Shown one piece after another: positions 26,701-35,042 of a DNA stretch of 64,000 nucleotides. Every line of letters starts with the position of its first letter. Positions within the stretch are counted from its first letter, which is position 1. The position numbers were made by a program, and so were the translations under genes. The DNA comes from Palsa-851 sp050010655 (GTDB lineage Bacteria > Chloroflexota > Dormibacteria > Aeolococcales > Aeolococcaceae), in the NCBI GenBank assembly GCA_050010655.1, contig JBEKKP010000001.1:3173-67172 (forward strand), in the 5' to 3' direction. The notes below the pieces were generated by a model that was not told the origin of the DNA, ran no database searches, and saw only the letters and a program-made list of their open reading frames with translations.

Positions 26701-28356
26701 TCACTGCGTTCCGAAGAACTCCACGTCACCAAGCGCCACGGGGTGACCGCTCGCCGAGCCGTAGACGGACGTGATCTGGATGGTCATTCCGGTGATGCCC
26801 TGCGCGCCATTGATGCTGATCTGTTGGGGTGTGCCGTTGTCGGCGAGCGTGACGTTCTGCGTCGTGCCATTCGAGAACACCAGGTGCAGCGTCTTCGGCA
26901 GCAACACCGATGCCTCGTCGGACGTGTAGCCGGAGATGAACAGCATCACGCTGACAGTCTCGGACTTCGCGAAGGACACCGTGAGCGTTGGCTGTGAGTT
27001 GGCTTTGAGTGATGCGGCCCAGTACGTGTTGCTGTACTCGTCAATAGCTCGAGCCGCCGGGTGCCCGGGGATCGCCGAGCTGGCCGTCAGCGACGCCGCT
27101 TGCACGGGCGTCGGACGCGTCACGGTGCCGGTCACCGACTGGATCGTGCTGTTGACGTCGCTGCGCACCTGAGGCACTGCCCCGTACGCGATGCCACCGA
27201 TGAGCACCACCGCCACCACCACAATTGCGCCAATGCGAGCCACGGCGCCGAAGTGGAACGTGCGATGTTCCGGCCGCTCGCCGGCAGCGAGCACCTTTGT
27301 GGACCGCTTCGTCTTCTTCCGCGAGCCGGATGTCGACGCAACCTCAGCGGTCGCAAGTGAATTCCCGCAGCGGCGGCAGAACTTCCGGACCGGCTCGTTG
27401 CCCTCGCCGCATTGACCACACACCAGGTCTCCGGCGCTCAACTCCTTCGTTGGCGGGGCAGCGGTGACTGTTGGTGGGACACGCGATCGCACTGCCGTCG
27501 GTTGAACGCCTGCAGGCTCCGCCGGCGTTGGCGGGGTCACGGACGTCGGGGCCTGCAACGAGCTCGCCGGTGAGATCGTGGATGAGCGCGCCTCGGGAGT
27601 GACCCGGATCACCACGGGGGCGACTGTGGGCGCCGGCAGCGTCGGTGGCGGGAGCGTGGGCTTGGGAAGGCTCGGCGCGACCGGCGCCGGTGACGACGGT
27701 GTCGGAGCCACTCCGGGCGGTGGACCGATTGGCGGTGCGCTCCGCGCTACGGCAGAGCTGGGTGGACTAGACGGCGGCGGGCTGCCCGGCGGCGGGGTCG
27801 TCGGCGGCGAACCTATGGCGGCCGCCGCTCCGGGGGGCGGGCCGCTTGGCGGTGCGCTCCGCGGCGGGCCCGTCGGTGGCGGTGAGGTGGGCGGCGCGCT
27901 CGGCGGTGGGCCTGATGGCGGCGGTGAGCTCGGAGGCGCGCTCCGCGGGGGGCCGGACGGTGGCGCCGAGCCGGGTGCACTGAGCACCGGCCGCGATGGT
28001 GTGATCGTGGGGCCAAGGGGCCGGGGCGTCGGCACCCCGGGTGGGGCGGGAGCCGCAGGGGTCGACGGACGAGCGCCCATCCCGGGCGAGGACATGGGCG
28101 CACCCGCGGTGGTTCGAGGCGGATCGATCGCTTCCTTCTTCGGGACGCCGATCGCCGTCACCTGTTGCACGAGCGCCATGAAGCCGCCGCGGCGCGCCGG
28201 CTCCACGGGTGCCGCGGGTTCTGGAGCTACGGGCGCGGGTGCGGGAGCAGGGGCCGGGGTGACCTTCTCCCCCGTCCACTCCAGAAACGCACCGCACGAG
28301 CCGCAGAACGCGTCGGCATCAGAGTTGTTGAAGCCGCACTTCTTGCAGACGATCAT
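26701..28356 (-). CDS. Zinc-ribbon, Pro-rich, single-TM protein with C-terminal discoidin/NADase-type glycan-binding-like domain
   Basis: A 551-aa protein at the end of the eCIS operon, ten bases after gpI. Order: N-terminal zinc ribbon (C4, C7, C18, C21), a long Pro/Ser/Ala/Gly-rich region (about 30-300) made of short repeats such as PPSGPPRSAPP, a second zinc ribbon (about 313-331), one membrane helix (about 377-396), and a beta-rich C-terminal domain (about 418-551). The C-terminal domain resembles discoidin or NADase-type glycan-binding modules (AIDEYSNTYWAASL, ALGDVEFFG). Ribbons would be cytosolic and the binding domain outside. A role in anchoring or targeting the injection particle is inference from operon position. 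Confidence 0.7.
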   Translation of the reverse strand: MIVCKKCGFNNSDADAFCGSCGAFLEWTGEKVTPAPAPAPAPVAPEPAAPVEPARRGGFMALVQQVTAIGVPKKEAIDPPRTTAGAPMSSPGMGARPSTPAAPAPPGVPTPRPLGPTITPSRPVLSAPGSAPPSGPPRSAPPSSPPPSGPPPSAPPTSPPPTGPPRSAPPSGPPPGAAAAIGSPPTTPPPGSPPPSSPPSSAVARSAPPIGPPPGVAPTPSSPAPVAPSLPKPTLPPPTLPAPTVAPVVIRVTPEARSSTISPASSLQAPTSVTPPTPAEPAGVQPTAVRSRVPPTVTAAPPTKELSAGDLVCGQCGEGNEPVRKFCRRCGNSLATAEVASTSGSRKKTKRSTKVLAAGERPEHRTFHFGAVARIGAIVVVAVVLIGGIAYGAVPQVRSDVNSTIQSVTGTVTRPTPVQAASLTASSAIPGHPAARAIDEYSNTYWAASLKANSQPTLTVSFAKSETVSVMLFISGYTSDEASVLLPKTLHLVFSNGTTQNVTLADNGTPQQISINGAQGITGMTIQITSVYGSASGHPVALGDVEFFGTQ

Positions 28357-28366
28357 CGATCGTCGC

Positions 28367-28918
28367 TCAACCTCCCGTCGCTAGCTCCAATGCGTGGATC
28401 ACGTGCGCGGGCTTCGCCGCGTCGACCAACCGGTCGAGCGCGCGCGTGTCGATAGCGGCAACGTCATCCACATACACCCGTATTGTCATACGCGGCTCGG
28501 GCTGTCCGGGCAGATCCGCTCCAGCTTCCGTCGACCAGGCGACGCCGCCGGACTCCACGATCTCGACTCGGCCGCCTGTGACCAGCTCGACGTGCGCTCG
28601 CAACCCGTCGGCGGTGCCTCGCACCCGGTAGATCTCGACGGCGCGGCGCACGAGCGCGCGGCGACGTTCCTCGGGCCAGTCCTCGTCGAGCTCGATCCCA
28701 ACCCAACTGCCGAGCCATGCGAGGAAGTCGTCGGGAGCCACCCCGGGGTCGTGATATGCAGCGAGATTGTCCAGCGATGCGATCAGTGGGCTCAGCACCT
28801 CGTCGAGGCCGCTCGTCAGTGCCTGCGCGAAGCGGTCTTCCTGATAGAGGGCAGGAAGGAATGTGCCGAGCGGGTGCGGCGTCGGCAGGCCCGGGACGAG
28901 GGCGCGCATCGCGGTCAC
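28367..28918 (-). CDS. eCIS baseplate protein, phage tail protein I (gpI/Afp12-like)
   Basis: A 183-aa phage tail protein I homologue, part of the baseplate wedge tip that links to the spike-fibre region. Characteristic features are FLPALYQEDRFAQALTSGLDEVLSPLIASLDN at the start, DFLAWLGSWVGIELDEDWPEERRRALV in the middle, and YRVRGTADGLRAHVELVTG. Its start overlaps the gpJ stop by four bases, so translation is coupled. No separate fibre gene follows. Confidence 0.85.
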   Translation of the reverse strand: MTAMRALVPGLPTPHPLGTFLPALYQEDRFAQALTSGLDEVLSPLIASLDNLAAYHDPGVAPDDFLAWLGSWVGIELDEDWPEERRRALVRRAVEIYRVRGTADGLRAHVELVTGGRVEIVESGGVAWSTEAGADLPGQPEPRMTIRVYVDDVAAIDTRALDRLVDAAKPAHVIHALELATGG

Positions 28919-30864
28919 GCGGATTCGACCCGCACCTGGTGCTCATACGAGAACACCAGCGAGTTGGGGGCGACGTCAAGGCGTTGTGTCGCCTGGCCGC
29001 GCGCGCCGGTGGTCGGGTCCGCACCGAAGATGCGCACGTCCTGCACGAGTTCCACATCGGGAACTCCTTGCAGGATCGAGAAGATCTCGCCGGCCTGCAC
29101 CGGCCGGCCGAACGGCCACCCGTGACCGTCAGGGCCGCCGCTGACCGGGTTGAGCAGATTGAACAAGGCGTCGAGCGCTGCCGCCTCGACGCGGCTGACG
29201 CTGGCTCGAGGGCGCGAGCGCAGCCGTGCGACGATCGTGACTCCCTGATACAGCGGGGGTTCAACGAGCACGCGCGTGCCCACTAGTCGCGAGCTTTCGA
29301 GCCGGGACGCACTCGTCCGGAGCGTCTCCTCTCCCGGGATGAGCTGCTCGAACCGGATGCGGCCGCGGTCCTCGGCAGCCGACGGCACCACCAGGATCCG
29401 CACCGACCCGGCCTCCAAGCCCTCACCGGCAGCGAGGCACCGAACGCGCGCCACTTCGGGTGCGGCCTCGCGCGACAGCTGCTCGAAGTCCTCTGTCGTG
29501 ACTGCACGCGCTCGGGTGCGAAGCTGGATCGGTCCGCGCTGTTTCGCGTTCTCCAGTTCCTCGCCGTCTACCCCGCCGCGGGCTGCCTCCCGGTTCTCGA
29601 CGCGTGCCACGTAGGGAATCGAGGATTTCATGACGGAGATCGCTCCGCGACTGACGTTGCCACCGCGTCCGCCACCGGTCGCGTAGGAACGTATCCGGAG
29701 CTGCTCCCCCTTCGCGGGCACCCGACCGTAGCGGCGCATGGACCCATCCGGCTGGCGGACCGCGGGGGCGAGTTGCACTTCGCCGACCGCTGCGTCAAGG
29801 ACGAACACCGCGTCGTCAGGACCCGATGCCGCAAAGTCCTGCATCTCCGACCAGGGCTCCCATCCATCGTCGCTGCTGCACTCCAGCACCGGCGCGCCCA
29901 TGCCGGCGAGCACCGGGGCCTGGCGGACCGCGAATCGCTGTCCTGCCGTTCCGTCCGAGATGCCGAGCAGCTCCTCGGTCACGATCTCCGCGTTGACGCC
30001 GTCGACGGTGCCGCCGACCGTGGCCGCCTCGATCGCATGAATTTGCGGGGAGGCCGTGTACGAAGGCTGACCGCCTGCCGACGGCACGACGCGAGCGCGG
30101 AGCCAGCCGCCTCGACGGCCGTCAAGCAGCGCGGCCGCGTGTTCGCGCGCGACGTGCAACACCACATCCCCGTCTCGGTTCAGGCCGCCGGTGTCGTCGC
30201 CCTCGACCTCACACGCATGCCAGACCTCGCCGTCCCACGCTTCCCACACGAGCGGCGGGTCCTTGGGATCCACGCCGACACCTTCGATCGTGCACCGCAT
30301 GCGAATGCGTATGGCGCACCGCGGCACCGCGTCACTGAGGCCGATGACAAGCGAATCGTCAGGCTTCGGCACGGCTCCGAAGGCCGCGAACTTCCCGCCA
30401 CGTTGCAGTTGCTCGGTGCGGTCGACCCGCTCCTCCGTCCCTGCCGCCTGGGTGGCAATCGAAGCGAGCGAGCATGGAACGAGGTCGAGGTCCTCGGCGG
30501 TCGAGAACACGATCGCCTTCTCCGTCTCGGTCCTGATCGTCGCTGCCTTGGTGTTCACCGGGATACGTTGCGCCAGTTCGGCCGGCGCGGCGAGCCAGAA
30601 CGTGAGCGGCGCCCGTGCGGCTGTCGGGGGGAAGAGCCGGACACCGATGAGCTCGAGGAACTTGACGTAGAGGCGGTCCGGGACCCTGTTGAGCCGATAC
30701 ACGAGCTGATCGGTCATCCACGCGAACGTCTCGATCAGCGTGACACCGGGATCGGAGACGTTGTGGTCGGTCCACTCCGGGCAGCGCTGCTGCACCATCC
30801 GCTTCGCCTCGTCGACGAGGTCCTGAAAGCGGCGATCGTCGAGGTTGGGGACTGGAAGGGTCAT
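28915..30864 (-). CDS. eCIS baseplate assembly protein (gpJ/Afp11-like)
   Basis: A 649-aa putative baseplate assembly protein related to phage P2 gpJ and T4 gp6, the main wedge component. The N-terminal segment with MVQQRCPEWTDHNVSDPGVTLIETFAWMTDQLVYRLNRVPDRLYVKFLELIG is the strongest signature. A long beta-rich insert follows, then the C-terminal domain with TRARAVTTEDFEQLSREA and RIKVVPS-like elements. It overlaps gp25 upstream and gpI downstream by four bases each. Confidence 0.88.
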   Translation of the reverse strand: MTLPVPNLDDRRFQDLVDEAKRMVQQRCPEWTDHNVSDPGVTLIETFAWMTDQLVYRLNRVPDRLYVKFLELIGVRLFPPTAARAPLTFWLAAPAELAQRIPVNTKAATIRTETEKAIVFSTAEDLDLVPCSLASIATQAAGTEERVDRTEQLQRGGKFAAFGAVPKPDDSLVIGLSDAVPRCAIRIRMRCTIEGVGVDPKDPPLVWEAWDGEVWHACEVEGDDTGGLNRDGDVVLHVAREHAAALLDGRRGGWLRARVVPSAGGQPSYTASPQIHAIEAATVGGTVDGVNAEIVTEELLGISDGTAGQRFAVRQAPVLAGMGAPVLECSSDDGWEPWSEMQDFAASGPDDAVFVLDAAVGEVQLAPAVRQPDGSMRRYGRVPAKGEQLRIRSYATGGGRGGNVSRGAISVMKSSIPYVARVENREAARGGVDGEELENAKQRGPIQLRTRARAVTTEDFEQLSREAAPEVARVRCLAAGEGLEAGSVRILVVPSAAEDRGRIRFEQLIPGEETLRTSASRLESSRLVGTRVLVEPPLYQGVTIVARLRSRPRASVSRVEAAALDALFNLLNPVSGGPDGHGWPFGRPVQAGEIFSILQGVPDVELVQDVRIFGADPTTGARGQATQRLDVAPNSLVFSYEHQVRVESA

Positions 30865-31271
30865 GCCTCGCCCTCACTGGGAATCGTGTAGAACGGGAAC
30901 ACCAGGTTGCGCGGGTCGTTGGTCGCCTTCGGCCGGTAGTGGACGGTGATGTAGAGGAGCGCCGCGTCATCCTCGTCGGGAACCACCTCGACGTCCTGGA
31001 CGATGACGCGCGGCTCCCAGCGCCGCAGCGCCTTGCGGACCTCGGCTGCGATGGCGTGCGCGGAGCTCGCGTCGGCGCCGGCGAACACGTAGTCGTGCAC
31101 GCCGCATCCGAACTCCGGGCGCATCGGGCGCTCGCCGGGTGCTGTGGCGAGGATCAGGCGCATCGCCTCCTCGAGTTCGCGCTCTCTTGAGACCAGCGCG
31201 ATGCCACCGGTGGCGTCGGTGCGGAGCGGGAAGCCCCAACCGGATCCTATGAAATCGTCACTTTTAGCCAT
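30861..31271 (-). CDS. eCIS baseplate wedge protein gp25 (GPW/gp25 family, Afp9-like)
   Basis: A 136-aa protein of the GPW/gp25 lysozyme-like family that nucleates sheath polymerisation at the baseplate. Visible features are GSGWGFPLRTDATGGIALVSRERELEEAMRLILATAPGERPMRPEFGCGVHDYVFA, containing the conserved EPR-like ERPMRPEFG core, and a beta-hairpin tail VIVQDVEVVPDED. Its ATGA stop-start overlap with gpJ supports one transcript. Confidence 0.9.
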   Translation of the reverse strand: MAKSDDFIGSGWGFPLRTDATGGIALVSRERELEEAMRLILATAPGERPMRPEFGCGVHDYVFAGADASSAHAIAAEVRKALRRWEPRVIVQDVEVVPDEDDAALLYITVHYRPKATNDPRNLVFPFYTIPSEGEA

Positions 31272-31275
31272 AACA

Positions 31276-31662
31276 TCACCCGATGAGCACGCTGGTAACT
31301 GTAGGAGTGATCGAGCCCGGAGTCGCGCAGCAGGTGGACGACGAGGACGCGGTCGCGGCGGGCTGACCCCCGATCATGACGGTCGCGCTGCCGCTCACGA
31401 TGGTGCCGACCTGCATGACCGGCACCATGTACGGGTCAGCCGGGTGGAGCCCGACATGCGGCGGCGTGTTGTAGCCGGTGCATCCCACCACCGCGGCGGC
31501 TTTGCCGGCGATCAACACCGTGGCGCAGACGCCGGCGGTGACGGGCGCGCTGAACGGTAGCGGCGGCGATGGTTGGGGCGCGCCCGTCGCCGGGTTCGGG
31601 ATCATGTGGATCGCGCAGGTGCCCATGATCTGATCGCCCATGACGATCGCGGGTGTTCCCAT
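31276..31662 (-). CDS. PAAR-like spike-tip protein (Afp10-like)
   Basis: A 128-aa PAAR-like protein that would cap the VgrG spike. It starts MGTPAIVMGDQIMGTC, as spike-tip proteins do, and has repeating short beta elements with glycine turns (VLIAGKAAAVVG, VMIGGQPAAT) plus His and Cys residues suited to metal binding (CAIHM, HVGLHPADP, STCCATPGS). It lies one base downstream of the VgrG stop and four bases before gp25. Confidence 0.82.
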   Translation of the reverse strand: MGTPAIVMGDQIMGTCAIHMIPNPATGAPQPSPPLPFSAPVTAGVCATVLIAGKAAAVVGCTGYNTPPHVGLHPADPYMVPVMQVGTIVSGSATVMIGGQPAATASSSSTCCATPGSITPTVTSVLIG

Positions 31663-31663
31663 G

Positions 31664-33400
31664 TCAGTTGAGCTTCACGAGTGAGCCCGTCAGCGCCACT
31701 TCGCCACTGCCGCCATCCACTTTGACGCCGCTCGACCCAGAGAGGTTCACGTTCCCCTGTGCCTGGATGATCACGTCGGCGCCACTCTTGATCGAGATGT
31801 CGTCGCTGTCGGTCTGCAGCGTGACCTTGCCCTTGCAGTGAATGGTGATCTCGCTGTTGGTCTCGTTGAGCGACACCTTGAGGTTGCCGTCACTGCTGAT
31901 CAGCGCAATGCCCGACTTCGAGTCGTCATCGAGGAAGACAATCTTGTGGCCCTTGCGCGACACCATGCCGCGGCGTTTTACTTTGCCGCCGTCGACGAGG
32001 CCGTCGCCGAGGCTGGGCTTGTCCTTGCCGTTGTGCAACGGGCTCAGGACGAAGACGCGGCGAAGGTCGCCGAACTCGCACGCGCAGAGCACCTCGTCGT
32101 CCACCTCGGGCAAGAACACAACGCCGCTGTTGGGACCGGCACCGACGAAGGCGACGCGCGCCCAGTCGCTCTCGTAGCTGTCCGAGAGCCACGGGAGCTT
32201 GAGCTTCACCCGGCCAAGGTTCTGGGGATCGTCATTGTTGGTCACCTGCCCGATGAAGACGCCCGGTATCGGCGGAGCGCCACCGGCCGCCGCGCCGTTC
32301 GTCGCGCCCAGCGACATCAGCCCGAGCGTCGAGCGGTCCTGCATACCGCTGATCTCGAACTCCGTGCGGTAGCCGTCATCGTCGAACACGTGGCGCGTCC
32401 GAGTCAGCGTGTACTTGCCGACAAACGTGTCGGCAACCTGGGCGATGCTCACGGCAACCCCGGCACGGAGCTTCGCGTTGCCCACGGCCACACCCTCAGC
32501 TTCAGCGAACGAGCTGCCGAGGTGCTCGGCGACCGCCTTGGCGGTATCGTCCACGTCGGACTGTGACGGCAGCGGGCGGTCGTGCACCACGTACTCGGGC
32601 GACCCGAAGTTCTGGGCAAGGGTGGCGGGATCATCGGCGAGGTCGGCGCTGGACGCGGCCGGGTCCGCCGAACCGACCAGCACCGCTTTGTTGGCCGGAT
32701 CCCACGAGCGCACGCTGATCCGCGTCACTTGCGCCGACGATGTCACCCGCGGCCGGAAGCTCACGAGATCACGCCCGTACACGAGCTGCGCCGGACCCTC
32801 CGAGTCGGCGTCGCCCGGTTCCGGGCCGCTCGTGGACTCGACCGGCTTACGGAAGTAGAACTGTCCGTCGAGGACGCCGACCTCGAAGCCGAGCTCGCGC
32901 GCCCTCGCTTTGAGGAAGTCCCAGTCGCTGATGTTCACCTGCGAGATGAAGGGAAGCACCGAGCCGGAGTCGTCGATCGTCCCGACGTCGAGTCCGGCCC
33001 GACTCGCAACTGTTTGTGCCACATCTGACACTTTCACGTTCTGGTATGTCTCGGTGCGACGCCCGCGATGCAGCCGGTGCGACTGGTCGTAGCCGCGAAC
33101 GATGGTGCGATCCCACCCTTCCTCGTAGCTGGCCTCGAGCGCCGTGACCTCGCCGCCGATGAGCGGCTGGGGCGTGGTGGAACCGACACTCGACGCCCTG
33201 ATGCTCACCAGCGAACCGACCTTGACCCCAGCCTCGGTGAGGAGGGTGTGCTGAGGGTCGTCGAAGATCATGGTGAACATGTCGGGGAGATGGCTGTGGT
33301 TGTCGACCACGACGCCCGTGAGCCCCGTGCGCAGGCGGTCGGGGAGCGGGCTGCCATCGATGTCGACGCCCGGCCAGCTCGTCAGCGCATCGGCGGTCAC
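31664..33400 (-). CDS. VgrG-like spike protein (Afp8-like)
   Basis: A 578-aa trimeric spike hub of the VgrG/gp5-gp27 type. The N-terminal half has gp27-like features (GVVVDNHSHLPDMFTMIFDD, ISDWDFLKARARELGFEVG). The central OB fold begins GVFIGQVTNNDDPQNLGRVKLKLPWLSDSYESDWARVAFVGAG, a classic eCIS spike segment. The C-terminus is a beta-helix of polar, regularly spaced repeats (DISIKSGADVIIQAQGNVNLSGSSGVKVDGG). It overlaps the LysM gene by four bases. Confidence 0.92.
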   Translation of the reverse strand: MTADALTSWPGVDIDGSPLPDRLRTGLTGVVVDNHSHLPDMFTMIFDDPQHTLLTEAGVKVGSLVSIRASSVGSTTPQPLIGGEVTALEASYEEGWDRTIVRGYDQSHRLHRGRRTETYQNVKVSDVAQTVASRAGLDVGTIDDSGSVLPFISQVNISDWDFLKARARELGFEVGVLDGQFYFRKPVESTSGPEPGDADSEGPAQLVYGRDLVSFRPRVTSSAQVTRISVRSWDPANKAVLVGSADPAASSADLADDPATLAQNFGSPEYVVHDRPLPSQSDVDDTAKAVAEHLGSSFAEAEGVAVGNAKLRAGVAVSIAQVADTFVGKYTLTRTRHVFDDDGYRTEFEISGMQDRSTLGLMSLGATNGAAAGGAPPIPGVFIGQVTNNDDPQNLGRVKLKLPWLSDSYESDWARVAFVGAGPNSGVVFLPEVDDEVLCACEFGDLRRVFVLSPLHNGKDKPSLGDGLVDGGKVKRRGMVSRKGHKIVFLDDDSKSGIALISSDGNLKVSLNETNSEITIHCKGKVTLQTDSDDISIKSGADVIIQAQGNVNLSGSSGVKVDGGSGEVALTGSLVKLN

Positions 33401-34119
33401 TTTGTCCCTTCCGCCTGGGGATCCGGGGGGATGAGCAGAGTCGTTCCGGGGGCGACCCGGAGCGGGTCGTCGATCCCATTCGCTTCGGCCAGCACCCTCC
33501 AGAGCCCGGGACTGCCGTATTCGGCGTACGAGACGGAGTGGAGCGTGTCGCCGGCGGAGACCACGTGCACACGGCGTCCGGAGATTCCTCCGGAGGTCGG
33601 GTTGGTGAAGGGGATGGGAAACGGGTTCTCCGTGATCGAGATGTTTGCCTCAACCCGCAGGGGTAGCCCATCGAGCCCGAACTTCTTGTATTTGAGGGTC
33701 AGTCGCGAAATGACGCCGACGAACTCCAGGCTGCGCCAGATGAACGCGACGCGTGGTGGGCTGTTCAATCCGGGGGAAACCGGCTCCGTCGGACACGTCC
33801 AGTTCTGGAGCTGATTGATCTCGAAGTCGATCGTGCCGTTTTCCTCGAACGTCGCGTCGAACCAGACCACCATGGAAAGGACGGCCGCCTGCGATTGCGT
33901 GAACTGAAGCTGGCCGTGGCCGACAGGGACCGATCCGAGGATCAGGCCCGCAACTGCGCTCGCCGGCGAGGGAGCGCCGGGACTGCGGCTCGAGGGCGCC
34001 TTCCACGATGACCCTCGCGTGATGCTGATCGACGTCGGGTTCAAGCCGAACGGCACGACAATCCCCGCGCCTTCAAGACTCGCGTGTTCGAGACCAGTGA
34101 CCAGCGGCGATCCTGCCAT
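33397..34119 (-). CDS. LysM-domain hub protein (Afp7-like)
   Basis: A 240-aa adaptor that joins tube and spike in contractile tails. The C-terminal LysM-type motif is VHVVSAGDTLHSVSYAEYGSPGLWRVLAEANGIDDPLRVAPGTTLLIP (about 185-235). The N-terminal two thirds resemble the gp53/Afp7-type domain (FGLNPTSISITRGSSWK). It sits between the third tube protein and VgrG with four-base spacing or overlap on both sides. Confidence 0.87.
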   Translation of the reverse strand: MAGSPLVTGLEHASLEGAGIVVPFGLNPTSISITRGSSWKAPSSRSPGAPSPASAVAGLILGSVPVGHGQLQFTQSQAAVLSMVVWFDATFEENGTIDFEINQLQNWTCPTEPVSPGLNSPPRVAFIWRSLEFVGVISRLTLKYKKFGLDGLPLRVEANISITENPFPIPFTNPTSGGISGRRVHVVSAGDTLHSVSYAEYGSPGLWRVLAEANGIDDPLRVAPGTTLLIPPDPQAEGTK

Positions 34120-34123
34120 CGCT

Positions 34124-34558
34124 TCAGTTCAAGAAACCCTCGTGCGCAAGCACGAGCGTTTCCATTGCCATCTTGCTCACCCCGCCGTCGAGTTGCGGCC
34201 CCGTCCACTTCGATGGGAAGACGCCGCTCAGCGTCCAGGTGATGACATCGTTTTGATTCGCGTCGTAGAGCGTGATGCTCGCGGTGCCTCGGGTCGGCTG
34301 GACCGCGATCTTGCTGAGCCAGCTCTGGAGTGTGCTCGACTCGTCCGGTGTGCATGCCCGCTCGAGCGTGATGTGCGTGTATTTGGCCTGCTTTGGAAAG
34401 TAGTGGACGAACTGGTTGTTGCCCAGTTCTTCGTACGTCTCGTGCTGGAAGTCCACCTCGAGACCCTTGCAGCTCGACCACGCACCGAGATCCTGACCGT
34501 CGATGGTGACCTGGAAGCGGGCTGCGAGTCCACGAGGGGTGTTGGATCCGGGAGGCAT
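34124..34558 (-). CDS. eCIS tube protein, gp19 family (second accessory copy)
   Basis: A 144-aa phage-tail-tube (gp19-like) protein. Typical features are FQVTIDGQDLGAWSSCKGLEVDF, HYFPKQAKYTHITLERACT and GVFPSKWTGPQLDGG, then the closing METLVLAHEGF. The ATG at 34558 is preferred over 34573 because GGGAGGG precedes it by six bases. It is one of three gp19-type genes in the operon; this copy, next to the LysM hub, probably forms the tube initiator ring. Confidence 0.88.
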   Translation of the reverse strand: MPPGSNTPRGLAARFQVTIDGQDLGAWSSCKGLEVDFQHETYEELGNNQFVHYFPKQAKYTHITLERACTPDESSTLQSWLSKIAVQPTRGTASITLYDANQNDVITWTLSGVFPSKWTGPQLDGGVSKMAMETLVLAHEGFLN

Positions 34559-34589
34559 CGTCAGCCCTCCCAACAGCCGGACGCATGCA

Positions 34590-35033
34590 TCAGACGAATC
34601 CCTGATGGGTCAGCTCGAGCTCTTCCGTCGCAACTTCGGCGTGACTCGCGTCGAGGTGCGGACCGCTGTACTTGGTCGGGAAGACTTCCTGGAACGTCCA
34701 CTGCTGCACCTGCTGGCCGTTCGTATCGAGCAGCGTGATCGTCGCGGGCTGTGGCGCGGCAGGCGAGCTTGCCTGCTGTGACAGCCATTTCAGCAGCGCA
34801 GTCGACGCCTGTGGCGTCACAGCGCGGGTCAGCTTGATCGGCTGATATTTCGCTCGCCCAGTCGCGTAGTGGGTGTAGTTCCACGTCGCTCCCGGCGCGC
34901 CACCCTCCTGGTACGACACGGTGTCGAATTTCAACTCGATGCCTTCGCACTTCGACCACGTCCCGAGGCTGGTGTTGCCAACGTCGACCGTGAATCGAAG
35001 TGCGAGACCAAAAGACGTGCTGTCACTTGCCAT
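34590..35033 (-). CDS. eCIS tube protein, gp19 family (first accessory copy)
   Basis: A 147-aa gp19-like tube protein resembling its downstream neighbour: LRFTVDVGNTSLGTWSKCEGIELKF, HYATGRAKYQPIKLTRAVTP, and EVFPTKYSGPHLDASHAEVATEELELTHQGF. The three tube genes of this locus likely encode the polymeric tube subunit plus ring subunits joining tube and spike. It starts ten bases after the DUF4157 gene stop. Confidence 0.88.
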   Translation of the reverse strand: MASDSTSFGLALRFTVDVGNTSLGTWSKCEGIELKFDTVSYQEGGAPGATWNYTHYATGRAKYQPIKLTRAVTPQASTALLKWLSQQASSPAAPQPATITLLDTNGQQVQQWTFQEVFPTKYSGPHLDASHAEVATEELELTHQGFV

Positions 35034-35042
35034 TTCGTGTCC

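Noticed and set aside
27578..28384. Gly-rich plus-strand ORF of 268 aa
   Set aside because: It is the complement of the Pro-rich linker of the zinc-ribbon protein.
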